Numbered from the stretch's first letter, positions 9,185 through 20,735 are shown. The stretch: 64,000 bases of DNA from Streptomyces humicola (GCF_024436035.1 NZ_JANFNG010000004.1:124001-188000), one strand, 5' to 3'. Notes: generated from the letters alone by a model not told the origin. Numbers and translations are program-made.

Positions 9185-11001
9185 GGCACTCCCCCGCTTT
9201 CTGCGCTCTCGACGGTCTCCAGCGCGGAGATGTCCCCTTCCGGCAGGCCGAGCTCGCGGGCCCGCAGCAGCCGACGCATCACCTTTCCGCTGCGGGTCCT
9301 GGGCAGGTTCTGGTCGAAGGCGATCTCCCGGGGTGCGACGGCAGGGCCGAGCCTGCGCCGGGCGAAGGCCAGCAGCTCACGTCCCAGCGCGTCGCTCGGC
9401 TCGTGGCCGGGCTTGAGCGAGACGAAGGCCTTGACGATCGCACCCGCCACCTCGTCAGGCTTGCCGATCACACCGGCTTCCGCCACCGCAGGATGCTCCA
9501 TCAGGGCGCTCTCGACCTCGAACGGACCGATCAGGTGCCCGGCCGACTTGATGACGTCATCGGCGCGCCCGACGAACCAGAACCAGCCGTCGGCGTCGCG
9601 GCGCACCAGGTCACCGGTGAGATACCAACGGCCGGCGAAGCACGCGTCGTAGCGCACCTTGTCATGCAGATAACCACGGAACATCGACGGCCATCCAGGG
9701 CGCAGCGCCAACTCTCCCTCGGTGTCCGGCCGTTCGATGACCGTGACGCGGCCGTCGGTGACCGCGGCGCGACCGTTCTCGCCGCGTTCCAGTACGGCCG
9801 CCTCGACGCCGGGCAGCGGCCGGCCCATCGAGCCCGGCCGAATGTCGCATGCGGCGAAGTTCGCGATCATGATGCTGCCTGTCTCGGTCTGCCACCAGTT
9901 GTCATGGATCGGCAGTCCCAGCACCTCCTCCCCCCACAGCACAGCCTCCGGGTTGAGCGGTTCGCCGACCGAGGCGATGAACCGCAGTGCCGACAGATCG
10001 TAGGAGCGAGGCAGGTCGTACGGGCCTTCACGCGGAGTTGCGCGCATCAGCATCCGTACCGCCGTCGGGGCGGTGTACCAGACGGTGACATGCTCGTCCG
10101 CGAGGATCCGGTACCAGCGGCGGGCATCGAAGTCACCTTCGTCAACGATCACGGTGATCCCGTGGGTGAGCGGCGCGATGATGCCGTACGAGGTGCCGGT
10201 GACCCAGCCGGGGTCGGCCGTGCACCAGTACACGTCATCCGGGTGCAGGTCGAGCGCGTAGCCGGCGGTGGCGTGGTGGGCGACGACGGCCTCGTGGACG
10301 TGCACCGCGCCCTTGGGCGTGCCTGTCGTGCCGCTGGTGAAGTGCAGCAGCGCCATCTGCTCCGGACCGGTGGGCGCAATGGTGAACTCGTCGGGCGCCG
10401 CCTCCATCGCCTCCTCATAGCCGAGAGTGCCCGGGAGGTCAGCGTCGCGGCGGCCGACGATCAGTACGTGCTCCAGGCACGGCAGCCGGTCGCGGCTCGC
10501 GGCGACCTTCCGCCGATACAGCGCCTCCGTGGTCACCAGCACGCGCGCGTCACCGAGCCGCAGCCGCTGCTCGACGGGTCCGGGCCCGAAGGCCGAGAAG
10601 AGCGGGCAGACCACGCCGGTGTTCTTCAGCGTGCCCAGGACGGTGGTGTACAGCTCGGGACAGCGGCCGAGCAAGGTGAACACCCGCTCCTCCGCCCCGA
10701 CTCCGAGCCGCCGCAGCACGCTCGCGAACCGGTTGGTACGACGGGCCAGCTCGGCGAAGGTGACGGAGCGGACCCTATCGTCACGCCCGATACAGCGCAG
10801 CGCCACATGGCCGCCCCGACCGTGCGCCACGTGCCGGTCGACCGCCTCGTAAGCGATGTTCAGCCCCTTGCCGCCCGGCAGGCCGGACAGCTGCTCACGG
10901 GCCCGGGCCCAGTCGAACCGCGCGCATTCGCGCTCGTAGTCGCCGAGATTCGGCGCCACGCGCGGGTGCGATGCCTTGCGGATGATCGTCTGCTCCGCCA
11001 T
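9181..11001 (-). CDS. acsA: Acetyl-CoA synthetase (AMP-forming), AcsA-type
   Basis: This 606-aa ANL-superfamily ligase would activate acetate (or another short acid) to acyl-CoA via an acyl-adenylate. Adenylation motif [19 protein letters not shown] is near residue 230; [10 protein letters not shown] carries the acetyl-CoA synthetase Trp; YLTGD and [10 protein letters not shown] (catalytic Lys near residue 571) follow. ATG 11001 has a strong GGGAGGAGG site. It is the first gene of the acs-E1alpha-E1beta-E2-ACP operon and has DevR-like palindromes at 11025-11038 and 11077-11090. Confidence 0.92.
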   Translation of the reverse strand: MAEQTIIRKASHPRVAPNLGDYERECARFDWARAREQLSGLPGGKGLNIAYEAVDRHVAHGRGGHVALRCIGRDDRVRSVTFAELARRTNRFASVLRRLGVGAEERVFTLLGRCPELYTTVLGTLKNTGVVCPLFSAFGPGPVEQRLRLGDARVLVTTEALYRRKVAASRDRLPCLEHVLIVGRRDADLPGTLGYEEAMEAAPDEFTIAPTGPEQMALLHFTSGTTGTPKGAVHVHEAVVAHHATAGYALDLHPDDVYWCTADPGWVTGTSYGIIAPLTHGITVIVDEGDFDARRWYRILADEHVTVWYTAPTAVRMLMRATPREGPYDLPRSYDLSALRFIASVGEPLNPEAVLWGEEVLGLPIHDNWWQTETGSIMIANFAACDIRPGSMGRPLPGVEAAVLERGENGRAAVTDGRVTVIERPDTEGELALRPGWPSMFRGYLHDKVRYDACFAGRWYLTGDLVRRDADGWFWFVGRADDVIKSAGHLIGPFEVESALMEHPAVAEAGVIGKPDEVAGAIVKAFVSLKPGHEPSDALGRELLAFARRRLGPAVAPREIAFDQNLPRTRSGKVMRRLLRARELGLPEGDISALETVESAESGGVP

Positions 11002-11024
11002 GGCGAGCCTCCTCCCCTGCGCAT

Positions 11025-11090
11025 AGGACCCACGTCCTCGCCACCAAGCGTCCGACGACGATCGCCCGCGGGGCAGGGGCCGAACGTCCC
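11025..11090 (-). promoter_or_regulatory. Two DevR/DosR-like palindromes upstream of acsA
   Basis: GGGCCGAACGTCCC (11077-11090) is 76-89 bp upstream of the acsA start. A weaker AGGACCCACGTCCT (11025-11038) is about 24-37 bp upstream. Both follow the 5-4-5 pattern GGGnC-N4-GnCCC seen at other island promoters. Confidence 0.6.
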
Positions 11091-11137
11091 CGGCCAGGGC
11101 CGATCGACGCTAGCCGGTGAGGAACCGACGCCGTCGG

Positions 11138-11791
11138 TCAGAGGGGCAGGTTGACGTGGGAGGCGAGCTTCAGGGCGGCGGCCCAGGTGAGGTACATCAG
11201 CCACAGGCCGGTGAGGAGGTGGAACAGGCCCAGAGCTCGCTCGCCGAGGCTCACCTCCATCTCGGTGCCGTCGGAGCGGGTGTGGGTGCGCACGCCGAGC
11301 CGGAAGCTGGCGAAGACGTCGCTGACGTAGATCGCAGTCAGCCCGCAAAAGAGGGTGCCGACCGGCCAGTCACCAGCGCGGAAGAAGACCACGATGCCGA
11401 GGATGGAGATCAGGACGAAGGCGATCGCCATGAATCCGTTGGGTCGGGGGTCGCTGCCGAGGTAGCGGCCACCGCCGATGGCGAACCAGTGCACGCCGTA
11501 GGCGGTGAACGCCAGCGCCGCCATGTAGAGAGGCGGTTCGCGGAAGGTGTGGAACCAGGCCAGCCCGATGAACAGGTAGACCCCGGTAAGGAACTGCATG
11601 AATCCGGGCATCCAGATGCCCCATAGACCGGTGGTTTTGTCCACGCCCGGCGAACGGCGCGGATAGCCGAACAGCTCCTCCGGCCCCCAGATGAGGTAGC
11701 CGGTGCCCAAGCCGAAGAACCCGACCGCCAGCGGCGGAAACGTCGACACCGGGAGCGTGACGGGTAGCTGCGCAAGCGTCATCGCATGCAT
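11138..11791 (-). CDS. Multi-pass membrane protein, acetate-transporter (GPR1/FUN34/SatP)-like
   Basis: This 217-aa protein has about six hydrophobic helices. The layout PPLAVGFFGLGTGYLIWGPEE, IWMPGFMQFLTGVYLF and ALAFTAYGVHWFAIG parallels the acetate-uptake family (conserved polar residues in helix 1, GxxQxxxG-like helix 2, AYGxFW helix 3). The canonical NPAPLGL signature is replaced, so membership is tentative. Its position just upstream of acetyl-CoA synthetase supports acetate or another short acid as substrate. ATG 11791 or the in-frame ATG 11782 could be the start; I keep the longer. Confidence 0.6.
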   Translation of the reverse strand: MHAMTLAQLPVTLPVSTFPPLAVGFFGLGTGYLIWGPEELFGYPRRSPGVDKTTGLWGIWMPGFMQFLTGVYLFIGLAWFHTFREPPLYMAALAFTAYGVHWFAIGGGRYLGSDPRPNGFMAIAFVLISILGIVVFFRAGDWPVGTLFCGLTAIYVSDVFASFRLGVRTHTRSDGTEMEVSLGERALGLFHLLTGLWLMYLTWAAALKLASHVNLPL

Positions 11792-11946
11792 TTCGAATCG
11801 GGCCGCTTCCGAAGGGTACGGGGCAGGGGCTTCAACTTGTCACTCAGGCGATCACGGTGTGTGCGGATGTGATGTACCACCGCAGCGGCCGTTTGCTCGC
11901 ACCGGCGCGCTCCACTTCACTCTGTTGGGCGCAAACCTCCTGGCAG

Positions 11947-11960
11947 GGGTCCTTCGGCCC
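11947..11960 (+). promoter_or_regulatory. DevR/DosR-like palindrome upstream of the DUF1918 gene
   Basis: GGGTCCTTCGGCCC lies 63-76 bp upstream of the start at 12023. Its complement, GGGCCGAAGGACCC, differs by one base from the site at 25217-25230. It also lies in the leader of the divergent membrane-protein gene. Confidence 0.55.
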
Positions 11961-12022
11961 TGGCGCAGCAATCGTGATGGGCGTTTGCTCAAAAGAGACC
12001 GAAAGCGGCGGAAGGGGCCACC

Positions 12023-12247
12023 ATGAAAGCTGAAGTCGGAGACCTGGTGATCGTCGAGAGCCCCACCACCGGCACACTGCGGCGCGAGGGCGAGATCGTG
12101 GGGCTTCACCACGCGGACGGGACACCGCCCTATGACGTGCGCTGGGCCGACACGGGGCGCGTCACCCTCGTCTACCCAGGTCCGGATGCCCACGTCCAGC
12201 ACATCGAACACATCTCGGGCACCCGCCAAGGAGACGGCTCCTCGTGA
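12023..12247 (+). CDS. DUF1918 domain protein
   Basis: This 74-aa actinobacterial protein matches the DUF1918 pattern: MKAEVGDLVIVESPTTG, then REGEIVGLHHADGTPPYDVR, WADTGRVTLVYPGPDAHV and a His-rich end. The fold is a small SH3-like barrel and its function is unknown. Members often sit beside universal stress proteins and CBS proteins. The ATG is preceded by GGAAGGGGCC. Confidence 0.88.
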   Translation: MKAEVGDLVIVESPTTGTLRREGEIVGLHHADGTPPYDVRWADTGRVTLVYPGPDAHVQHIEHISGTRQGDGSS

Positions 12248-13003
12248 TCACACGAGTGCGCATGCCGCACCGCCCAGGGGCTGCCGGGCACGACCGGTGA
12301 GCCCTGTGTCGGCCTTCACGACGCCCGCCACGGCAAGCACCAGCTGCGCCGCTTCCCGCTCAGCTGCGCGCGGACCTTCAGCGCGCCGTGCGGCACTCCG
12401 ACCCCGCCAACCCGTGCCCTCCACCTCGGCCTCGGCTACGGCGCGGCCCTGTTCAACTTGCGCGCCGCTTGCCCGTCGCCGCCGGGCGCGCGGCTGGGAG
12501 CTGGCCGCCTCGCTGCTGCTCGACCCCGCGGACCCGGAGCCGCTCGCGACGGTGCAACGGGCCGGCCCCGCACGCCCCGAGGACAACCTCGCCGAGCTGT
12601 ACCCCGCAGTCCACCGTCGGCCCACCAGGCGCTACCCCATCGCGGAGAAGGGCATACCCGACGCCGTGCAAGATGCTTTCAGCGACGCCGCCCGCGGTGA
12701 AAGAGCACATCTGGCGTCCCCTTCGCGTGGCACGTGCAGTTGCTGCTCGAGCTCGTCCATGATGCCGAGGGCCGCGATGCCACGGACCCCGGCGCCAGGG
12801 AGGATGTGGCCCACCGGACCCGCATCGGCGCGATCACCGCTACTGACAGCATCCCCGAGTACGCCTTCGGCCGCGCAAGCGGGGAGGCAAGGCCCCGGTC
12901 CGAGACTTCGCCGGCAGAGGGCCAGTGGCTGACCGCGGTGCCACCGCGTTCGAGCAGACGCGGCACCTGGCCCTGCTTGGCATCGCCCACGATCACGGGC
13001 ACG
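12248..13003. other. Intergenic stretch with unassigned coding-like remnants
   Basis: About 750 bp separate the DUF1918 gene from the end of the ATPase operon. On the plus strand short coding-like pieces can be read in different frames (for example ARGWELAASLLLDPADPEP and LAELYPAVHRRPTRRYPIAE around 12490-12640). They do not join into one protein and match no family I know. It looks like a decayed gene. Confidence 0.35.
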
Positions 13004-13630
13004 TCACCGGTCAGGCGGAAGGCGCTCACGGGTGTGCGCTTCGGCGGCCCAGCGGCGGCGGACCGCGTCCTCGTGCTCGGTCTGCTCCAGGGCGAGTTCC
13101 GTGGCGGCGAGCTGTTCGGTGAGGCGGGGGATCCAGTGGCGGCGCAGTGCGCGGACCCGTCGGCGGGTGGCGAGGACTTCGGCGCCGATGATGCGGGTGG
13201 CGGCGCGGGCGGCGGCGTAGTCGGCGGCGGCGAGCAGCGCGTCGCGGTAGGCGGCCTCGGCGTGGAGCAGGGCGGTGTTGCCGGGAGCCGGTTCGGTGGG
13301 GGCGCGCACCGCCGGTGTGCAGGTGGCGCCAGAGGGGTGCCGCACGCCCATGGACGTCGCCCATTCGACGGTGACGTCCGCGGGCTCCACCACGCTCGCG
13401 GCCTCCAGGGCCTGCTCGCCTCCCAACAGCACCCCTCGCAGAAGCCAGGTTTCGGCGTCCCCGAGGCGTGTCTGCCAGTCGCGGCCTGCTGCCTCCTCGG
13501 CACGCAGGCGGCGTTCGTGCTCAGTACGCAGGATGCGTAGCTTCTGGTCGAGCAGATCGGCGCCGCGTGTCGCGACGTCGATGCTGTGGCGCAGACGCAG
13601 GCGCCCGGCGCGCCCGGGAGGGATGCTCAT
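13004..13630 (-). CDS. A/V-type ATPase subunit D (central stalk)
   Basis: This 208-aa protein should be the coiled-coil rotor axle of the A/V-ATPase. It opens with an RAGRLRLRHSIDVATRGADLLDQK-type helix, as in subunit D, contains RRRVRALRRHWIPRLTEQLA and ends in a long alpha-helical, charged tail. Its start overlaps the B-subunit stop by 4 bp. It is last in the nine-gene operon, the usual position of D after A and B in archaeal operons. Confidence 0.88.
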   Translation of the reverse strand: MSIPPGRAGRLRLRHSIDVATRGADLLDQKLRILRTEHERRLRAEEAAGRDWQTRLGDAETWLLRGVLLGGEQALEAASVVEPADVTVEWATSMGVRHPSGATCTPAVRAPTEPAPGNTALLHAEAAYRDALLAAADYAAARAATRIIGAEVLATRRRVRALRRHWIPRLTEQLAATELALEQTEHEDAVRRRWAAEAHTRERLPPDR

Positions 13631-15039
13631 CCGCCCGCCCCCTTCTCGTGGGCGTCGATCAGCGCGTCCGGGAGCATGGTGAGCTCACTGCGCTCCAGGG
13701 TGAGCAGCACCTGCCACCCGCGTTCCAGGGTGTCGTCCAACGTCCGTGTCTCTTCGGGTCGTTGGTCCATGAAGCGGTACAGGAAGGCGTCACCGAGCTC
13801 CAGATAGCGGCGGTCAGCCCGGCTCAGTGCCGCCTGGCCGACCAGCTCGGCGAGCTCACGCACCTGCCGTGCCCGGGCGAGGGCGGCGAGCAGCTGTGCG
13901 GCCACGTCGAGATGGTCATCGCGGGTGCGCCCCGGACCGGCGCCGAAACGCATCAGCCGGGAGAGCGAGGCCAGGGCGTCCACGGGCGGGTAGACACCGC
14001 GTGCGTGCACGTCGCGGGAGAGTACGATCTGGCCTTCGGTGATGTAGCCGGTCAGGTCGGGGACGGGGTGGGTGATGTCGCCCGCGGGCATGGTGAGCAC
14101 CGGCACCACGGTGACCGAGCCCGGCCGCCCATCGATGCGTCCGCACCGCTCGTAGAGGGAGGCCAGGTCGCTGTAGAGGTAGCCGGGGTAGGCGCGACGG
14201 GCCGGGATCTCGCCACGGGCCGCGGAGACTTCGCGCAGCGCCTCGGCGTAGGTGGTCATGTCGGTCATGACGACGAGGACGTGCCTGCCGGCGTCAAAGG
14301 CGAGGTGTTCGGCGACGGTGAGCGCCAGACGTGGTGTCAGGATCCGTTCGATCACGGGGTCGTCGGCGGTGTTGAGCAGCAGAACCAGTTCGCTGGCAGC
14401 GGACCGTTCCTCCAGGGCGTCGCGGACGAAGGAGGCATCGGCGTGGGTGAGGCCCATGCCGGCGAAGACAACGCTGAACGCCTGACCCGCGGCGGTGGAC
14501 TGGGCCGCGATCTGGGTGGCGAGCTCCAGGTGGGGCAGCCCCGCGACGGAGAAGACCGGCAGCTTCTGGCCGCGCACCAGCGTGGTGAGCGCGTCGACGG
14601 CGCCGACTCCGGTGAGGACCGGATCGGCGGGCGGCTGTCTGCGCGCGGGGTTGATCGGCACACCGCCGACAGCCGCACTCGTGGCCCCGAAGACGGGAGG
14701 CCCGCCGTCGACCGGCTCGCCGCGCCCGTTGCAGACCCGGCCCAGCCAGCCCGTCCCGACGGGGATGCGCAACGGTGTACCCGCGAAGGCCATCCGCACG
14801 CCTGCCGGGTCCATGCCCGCGGTGTCCTCCAGCACCTGCACGACAGCGAGGTCGCGATTGACTTCGAGGACCAGGCCGTGCCGCTGTTCACCGGAGTGGA
14901 GGGTGATGCGTACGAACTCGTCCCAGCCGACCCCGGTCACGCCCTCGACGACGGCGAGCGGGCCGCGCAGTTCGCGTACCGCCGTGTACTCGACCTCACT
15001 CCACGCCATCCCGGACGTCCATGTCGTCCCCGTCGTCAC
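13627..15039 (-). CDS. A/V-type ATPase subunit B (non-catalytic)
   Basis: This 470-aa regulatory nucleotide-binding subunit forms the hexameric head with subunit A. Features: YTAVRELRGPLAVVEGVTGV at the N-terminus, GRVCNGRGEPVDGGPP, a degenerate P-loop region (FSVAGLPHLELATQIA) without GxxxxGKT, and MTDMTTYAEALREVSAARGE, matching B subunits of Thermus and Enterococcus. Lack of a Walker A lysine distinguishes B from A. It overlaps both neighbours by 4 bp. Confidence 0.92.
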   Translation of the reverse strand: MTTGTTWTSGMAWSEVEYTAVRELRGPLAVVEGVTGVGWDEFVRITLHSGEQRHGLVLEVNRDLAVVQVLEDTAGMDPAGVRMAFAGTPLRIPVGTGWLGRVCNGRGEPVDGGPPVFGATSAAVGGVPINPARRQPPADPVLTGVGAVDALTTLVRGQKLPVFSVAGLPHLELATQIAAQSTAAGQAFSVVFAGMGLTHADASFVRDALEERSAASELVLLLNTADDPVIERILTPRLALTVAEHLAFDAGRHVLVVMTDMTTYAEALREVSAARGEIPARRAYPGYLYSDLASLYERCGRIDGRPGSVTVVPVLTMPAGDITHPVPDLTGYITEGQIVLSRDVHARGVYPPVDALASLSRLMRFGAGPGRTRDDHLDVAAQLLAALARARQVRELAELVGQAALSRADRRYLELGDAFLYRFMDQRPEETRTLDDTLERGWQVLLTLERSELTMLPDALIDAHEKGAGG

Positions 15040-16769
15040 GACAGCTCCCCCAGCCGGGCGAGCACCGCGTCCCGCCGCGCCGCAACGCCCGCGGCGTCGT
15101 GCGGACCGCTCTCCTCGCGGGCGCGCAGCAGCGGCGTGAAATCGGCCTCCTCGACGGTGGCTGCGGGCACACCGGAGTCGACCAGACGGCGGCAGCGGTC
15201 CACCACGTCCAGTACGGCCTCGGCGAGCGCCGTGGTCTTCTCAGGACCGCAGAAGGCGTCCCGCTCCGACAATGCGCTCTGCTGCAGCAGGCCCTCGCGG
15301 ATCAGCCGGCCGCCGAGAACGCCGATCCGTTCGCGGTCGGGGAGTGCGGTGATGCCGACCAGGTCCACAAGGTCGGCGAGCCGGTCCGCCTCCGCCAGCA
15401 GCGCCGCCGTCCTGGTGCGCCGCCGGACCCAGTCCGGGTCGCCGGCCTGCGCGTGGCCCGCGCCGACTGCATCGGTGTCGCGTGAGAAGGAGCCTGACCA
15501 CGAGATCGCGGGGTAGTGACGGGCGTAGGCGAGGTCCCGGTCGAGCGTCCACAGACAGCGCACGAAGCGTTCGGTGTGCGCGGTGACGGGCTCGGTCATG
15601 TCCCCGCCCGGCGGGGAGACCGCGCCGATCACGGTCACCGAGCCCCGGGCGCCGCCGAGCGTCGTCACCGCCGCCGCCCGCTCGTAGAAAGCGGCGATCG
15701 CCGACGCGAGGCCCGCCGGATAGCCCTCCTCGGCGGGCAACTCACCGGTACGGGAGGCGAATTCGCGCAGCGCCTCGGCCCACCGGGAGGTGGAGTCGGC
15801 GATGGCCACGACGTCGAGTCCCATGTCGCGGAAGTACTCGGCCACCGTGGCGCCGGTGTAGATGCTCGCCTCCCGGGCCATCATCGGCATGTTGGAGGTG
15901 TTGGCGATGGTGACCGTACGGTCGGCGAGCCGGCCCCCGGTCCTCGGGTCCTCCAGCGCGGACAACTCCGCGATGACGTCGGCCATTTCGTTGCCGCGTT
16001 CGCCGCAGCCGATGTAGACGATGACGTCGGCGTCGCACCACTTGGCGATCTGTTGCAGCAGTACGGTCTTGCCGGTGCCGAAGCCGCCGGGAACGGCGAC
16101 GGTGCTGCCCCGGGCGACGGGGAAGAGCAGATCGATCGCGCGCTGGCCGGTGTTCAGGGCCTCGCGCGCCTCGACGCGCTCCAGGACCGGGCGGGGCGTG
16201 CGGATCGGCCAGTCGCACACCATCCTCACCTCGGCGTCCGCCACGACGGCCACCACGGCGCCGCTTGGGTAGCTCCCTTCGGGCGCGATCCGCTCCACCG
16301 GCCCGGAGCGGCCCGGCGGTACGAGGATCCGTACCGGCACCGGGCCTGCCGTACGCACCTCGCCGAGTACGGCGCCTTGCGTCACCTGCTGCCCTTCGGT
16401 GACGCGGGGCGTGAACGTCCATGTGCGACCACGGTCCTGTGGGCGGTTCGCGCCCGGGACCAGCCACTCTCCGGCGGCGGAGAGCGGACGCAGTAGGCCG
16501 TCGAAGATCCCGCCGAGCAGTCCGGGCCCGAGCCGGGCCGACAGCGGGGCGCCCCGCGGACGGGCGCGGTGCCCGGGGGCCAGGCCGCCGGTGTACTCGT
16601 ACGCCTGGACGGTGACCACGTCGCCGCTGATCGCCACCACCTCCCCGGGCAGCGCGGCGTCGCCGAGCGAGACCAGGTCGTACATGGCGGTACCGCCGGT
16701 GTACTCCATCTCGATCAGCGGTCCGGCAACCCGCAGGATGCGGCAGGGCTCACCCTTCACGGGGTTCAC
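15036..16769 (-). CDS. A/V-type ATPase catalytic subunit A
   Basis: This 577-aa catalytic subunit hydrolyses or makes ATP. The Walker A segment is VPGGFGTGKTVLLQQIAKW, with GGFGTGKT in place of the usual GPFGSGKT. YIGCGERGNEM holds the catalytic glutamate, and ADSTSRWAEALREFASRTGE follows. The A-specific non-homologous insert lies at about residues 110-190 (GGIFDGLLRPL, FTPRVTEGQQV). GTG 16769 gives a GTGA overlap with the E stop, like other junctions in this operon; GTG 16778 or ATG 16796 would add a few residues. Confidence 0.92.
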   Translation of the reverse strand: MNPVKGEPCRILRVAGPLIEMEYTGGTAMYDLVSLGDAALPGEVVAISGDVVTVQAYEYTGGLAPGHRARPRGAPLSARLGPGLLGGIFDGLLRPLSAAGEWLVPGANRPQDRGRTWTFTPRVTEGQQVTQGAVLGEVRTAGPVPVRILVPPGRSGPVERIAPEGSYPSGAVVAVVADAEVRMVCDWPIRTPRPVLERVEAREALNTGQRAIDLLFPVARGSTVAVPGGFGTGKTVLLQQIAKWCDADVIVYIGCGERGNEMADVIAELSALEDPRTGGRLADRTVTIANTSNMPMMAREASIYTGATVAEYFRDMGLDVVAIADSTSRWAEALREFASRTGELPAEEGYPAGLASAIAAFYERAAAVTTLGGARGSVTVIGAVSPPGGDMTEPVTAHTERFVRCLWTLDRDLAYARHYPAISWSGSFSRDTDAVGAGHAQAGDPDWVRRRTRTAALLAEADRLADLVDLVGITALPDRERIGVLGGRLIREGLLQQSALSERDAFCGPEKTTALAEAVLDVVDRCRRLVDSGVPAATVEEADFTPLLRAREESGPHDAAGVAARRDAVLARLGELS

Positions 16770-17284
16770 AGTGCCCACAGCGCCTCCGCGTCGCATCGTT
16801 CCAGTCCACGGGTGGCCAGGGCGTCCAGGGTGAGATCGACGCGACGGCCGGGAGCTACGGCTACCACTCCCCCGCCGGGGTGCTCCTCGACGGACGCGTC
16901 CGGGCCGAGGAGCCGTCGGGCGCGCGCGGCGAGCCGGTCGCGGATGGCGGGATACTCCTCAGCGTGCCGCAACTCCCTCACACCTTCGGTGACCTGGCGG
17001 CGCAGCTCGGCGTAGACCTCGCTGCGCGCGGCGAGTTGGCGAGCCCTGGCAGCACGGTGGGCGTGCATGCGCAGCTGCCTCGCCGCAGCCGCGCCGTCGG
17101 CCTCGCCCTGGCGGCGGGCCTCGTCGAGGATTGCCTGTGCCTCGGCGCGGACGGCGTCGAGGGTCTGGGCTGCGTCGGCGCGGGCTTGCGCCAACAGCGC
17201 ATCGGCGTCCGTCCGCGCGGCGCGCAGCAGTGCGGTGCGAACCGGCGCGAGTGCGTCGGCCTGTCCGGCCTGCGGCGTGGTCAT
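16766..17284 (-). CDS. A/V-type ATPase subunit E (peripheral stalk)
   Basis: This 172-aa protein is a long Ala/Arg/Glu-rich coiled coil (about residues 15-100) followed by a small C-terminal domain (GVVAVAPGRRVDLTLDALAT), the architecture of subunit E, which with H forms the stator stalks. ATG 17284 overlaps the F stop (ATGA). The frame is open upstream, but those residues are not E-like. The C-terminal motif resembles the GG-h-hh-s-GRI-hDNT region of E, in degenerate form. Confidence 0.8.
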   Translation of the reverse strand: MTTPQAGQADALAPVRTALLRAARTDADALLAQARADAAQTLDAVRAEAQAILDEARRQGEADGAAAARQLRMHAHRAARARQLAARSEVYAELRRQVTEGVRELRHAEEYPAIRDRLAARARRLLGPDASVEEHPGGGVVAVAPGRRVDLTLDALATRGLERCDAEALWAL

Positions 17285-17502
17285 GGCGGCATCACCGCCG
17301 TGAGCGGGCGGGTGGACTCGACGATGCCAGGGCCGAGGGCGTCGGCCGCGGCAGGGGTGACGATGACCAAGGTGACCTCGTCGGACAAGGCGCGCCATGC
17401 TTCGCGTACGGCGTGCGGGTCCTCGGCCACCAGCACGGTCACCCCGGCCAGGGCGAGACCGGTCACCCTGACCTGCTCCCCGATCGCCGCCGCCGAACCC
17501 AT
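17281..17502 (-). CDS. A/V-type ATPase subunit F
   Basis: This 73-aa protein is shorter than typical F (about 100 aa). It keeps the CheY-like core: an AAIGEQVRVTGLALAGVTVL opening, with the G-x-x-x-x-x-G-x-x-L-AG pattern of F, and EVTLVIVTPAAADAL. F caps the rotor and regulates coupling. It lies between K and E as in related operons, and its stop overlaps E by 4 bp. Confidence 0.72.
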   Translation of the reverse strand: MGSAAAIGEQVRVTGLALAGVTVLVAEDPHAVREAWRALSDEVTLVIVTPAAADALGPGIVESTRPLTAVMPP

Positions 17503-17504
17503 GG

Positions 17505-19370
<1,866 letters not shown>

Positions 19371-19384
<14 letters not shown>

Positions 19385-20303
19385 CAAACGCCTCCAGCGG
19401 CTGCCCGCCGCGTGCGGCCAGCTCCAGAGCGGCCCGCACCCGCCACGCGTCGGCCGACATCACCGCGATGGCCCCGATGACCGCGGAGGCATCGAAGCGG
19501 GAGCCCCTCAGCAGGTCGAAGCCATCCTGCTCGAGCCGCGTCCACCAACGTGTTTCGGCCCGCCACAGGTTGCGCGCGTCGTCGACACCGTCCATCACCC
19601 ATCGCGCCACGCGCGGCAGGCGCTGGCGGAACTCCGCGAAGGACGGGGCGCCGACGGCCCCAGCGCCGAGGATGCGGGCGGCGCGCCGAGCGGTCGGCGA
19701 TGTCATGGGGCGGTCAGCCAGATACCTCTCGCGGGCGACGAGCAAAGCGGCACGGCCCGAGGCCCAGCCCTCCGCCCACGGCACAGCGGCGGCAGTGCGC
19801 TCGGCAGCCGCGATCCGCATCCCGGTGGCCACCGCGGCGGGGGAGTCGCCTCCCGGGTCGCCCCAGGCCGAGGCAGCCAGCACGGCTCGCACGTCGGCCG
19901 GTGTTCCCGTCCTGGCCAGCCGAGGCCAGGCCGTCGCCAAAGCTCCGAGCCGGTAGGGCTCCGGCGCTGCCCCCGCCGGATCTTCCAGCGACCGCAGATG
20001 GCTTTCGACGTTGGCAATCTCGAACCCGGCGGCAAGGAGCCGCACCGCGCTCACGCCGGCTCGCGGCTGCCAGCCCGCGAGCACCCGCAGATGCCACAGC
20101 AGGGCCGCCGCGACCACCCGCTGCGCCTCGGCAAGGGTGGCCTCCGTCGCCAGGTGGCGCCGGTAAGGACCCGCGGCCAGGTAGCGCACCGCCTCGCCGA
20201 GCGTCACGGCCGCCGCCACCTCCCGGGCGCCGGAAGCGCCCACGCACCGGGAGGAGTGCATGGCCCGCGCCCGCGTCACGCCGGCCACCCATCCCGCGCC
20301 CAC
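19371..20303 (-). CDS. A/V-type ATPase subunit C/d
   Basis: This 310-aa mostly helical protein should be the funnel connecting the c ring to the central stalk. It has repeated three-helix segments with conserved LRVLAGWQPRAGVSAVRLL, FEIANVESHLRSL and, near the C-terminus, MSADAWRVRAALELAARGG. Similarity to archaeal/Thermus C is weak but position and length fit. GTG 20303 follows the H stop directly (TGAGTG). Confidence 0.75.
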
Positions 20304-20735
20304 TCAAGCTCCCCCCTCGCCGAGTCCTTGGACTATGTCCGCCACCACCCGCTCGACGAGTTCGGGCATCCGTTCCCTGGCCCGGCGGCACAGCTGGTCG
20401 GCTTCGCGTTCCCCGAAGGCGAGGAGCTCGGCTGCCTCGGCCTCGGCAGCGTCGCGCACCCGGGCCACGGCATCCCCCCTGACCTGCGCGGCACGCTCCC
20501 TTGCCTGTGCCAGGATCTGCGCGGCCTGCCGGTCCGCGGTATGCCGGATGCGTTCGGCGTCCTGTGCTGCCGCGTCCCGTATCGACCGGGCCTGCGACTC
20601 GGCGTCGTCCAGCAGCGACAGGGACGGCTGGAGTTCGGCGGCGATCTCGGCCGAGCGGTCCGCGGGCACACCGGTGGCCGCCCCGGGGGTGCCGGCCGGG
20701 CGGAACCGCATCAGGAAATCCCGGAACCCCGCCAT
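20304..20735 (-). CDS. A/V-type ATPase subunit H/G (peripheral stalk coiled coil)
   Basis: This 143-aa protein is dominated by an Ala/Glu/Arg/Gln coiled coil (about residues 45-125; AEIAAELQPSLSLLDDAESQ, ILAQARERAAQVRGDAVARV), as in the H/G subunits that pair with E. It is the first gene of the ATPase operon. ATG 20735 has GGAGGAGGG five bases upstream and is preferred to the longer open frame. A DevR-like palindrome lies 96-109 bp upstream. Confidence 0.75.
   Translation of the reverse strand: MAGFRDFLMRFRPAGTPGAATGVPADRSAEIAAELQPSLSLLDDAESQARSIRDAAAQDAERIRHTADRQAAQILAQARERAAQVRGDAVARVRDAAEAEAAELLAFGEREADQLCRRARERMPELVERVVADIVQGLGEGGA

Noticed and set aside
13468-15516. 682-residue plus-strand frame over ATPase subunits B and A
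   Set aside because: Antisense of genuine ATPase genes; no domain, no ribosome site.
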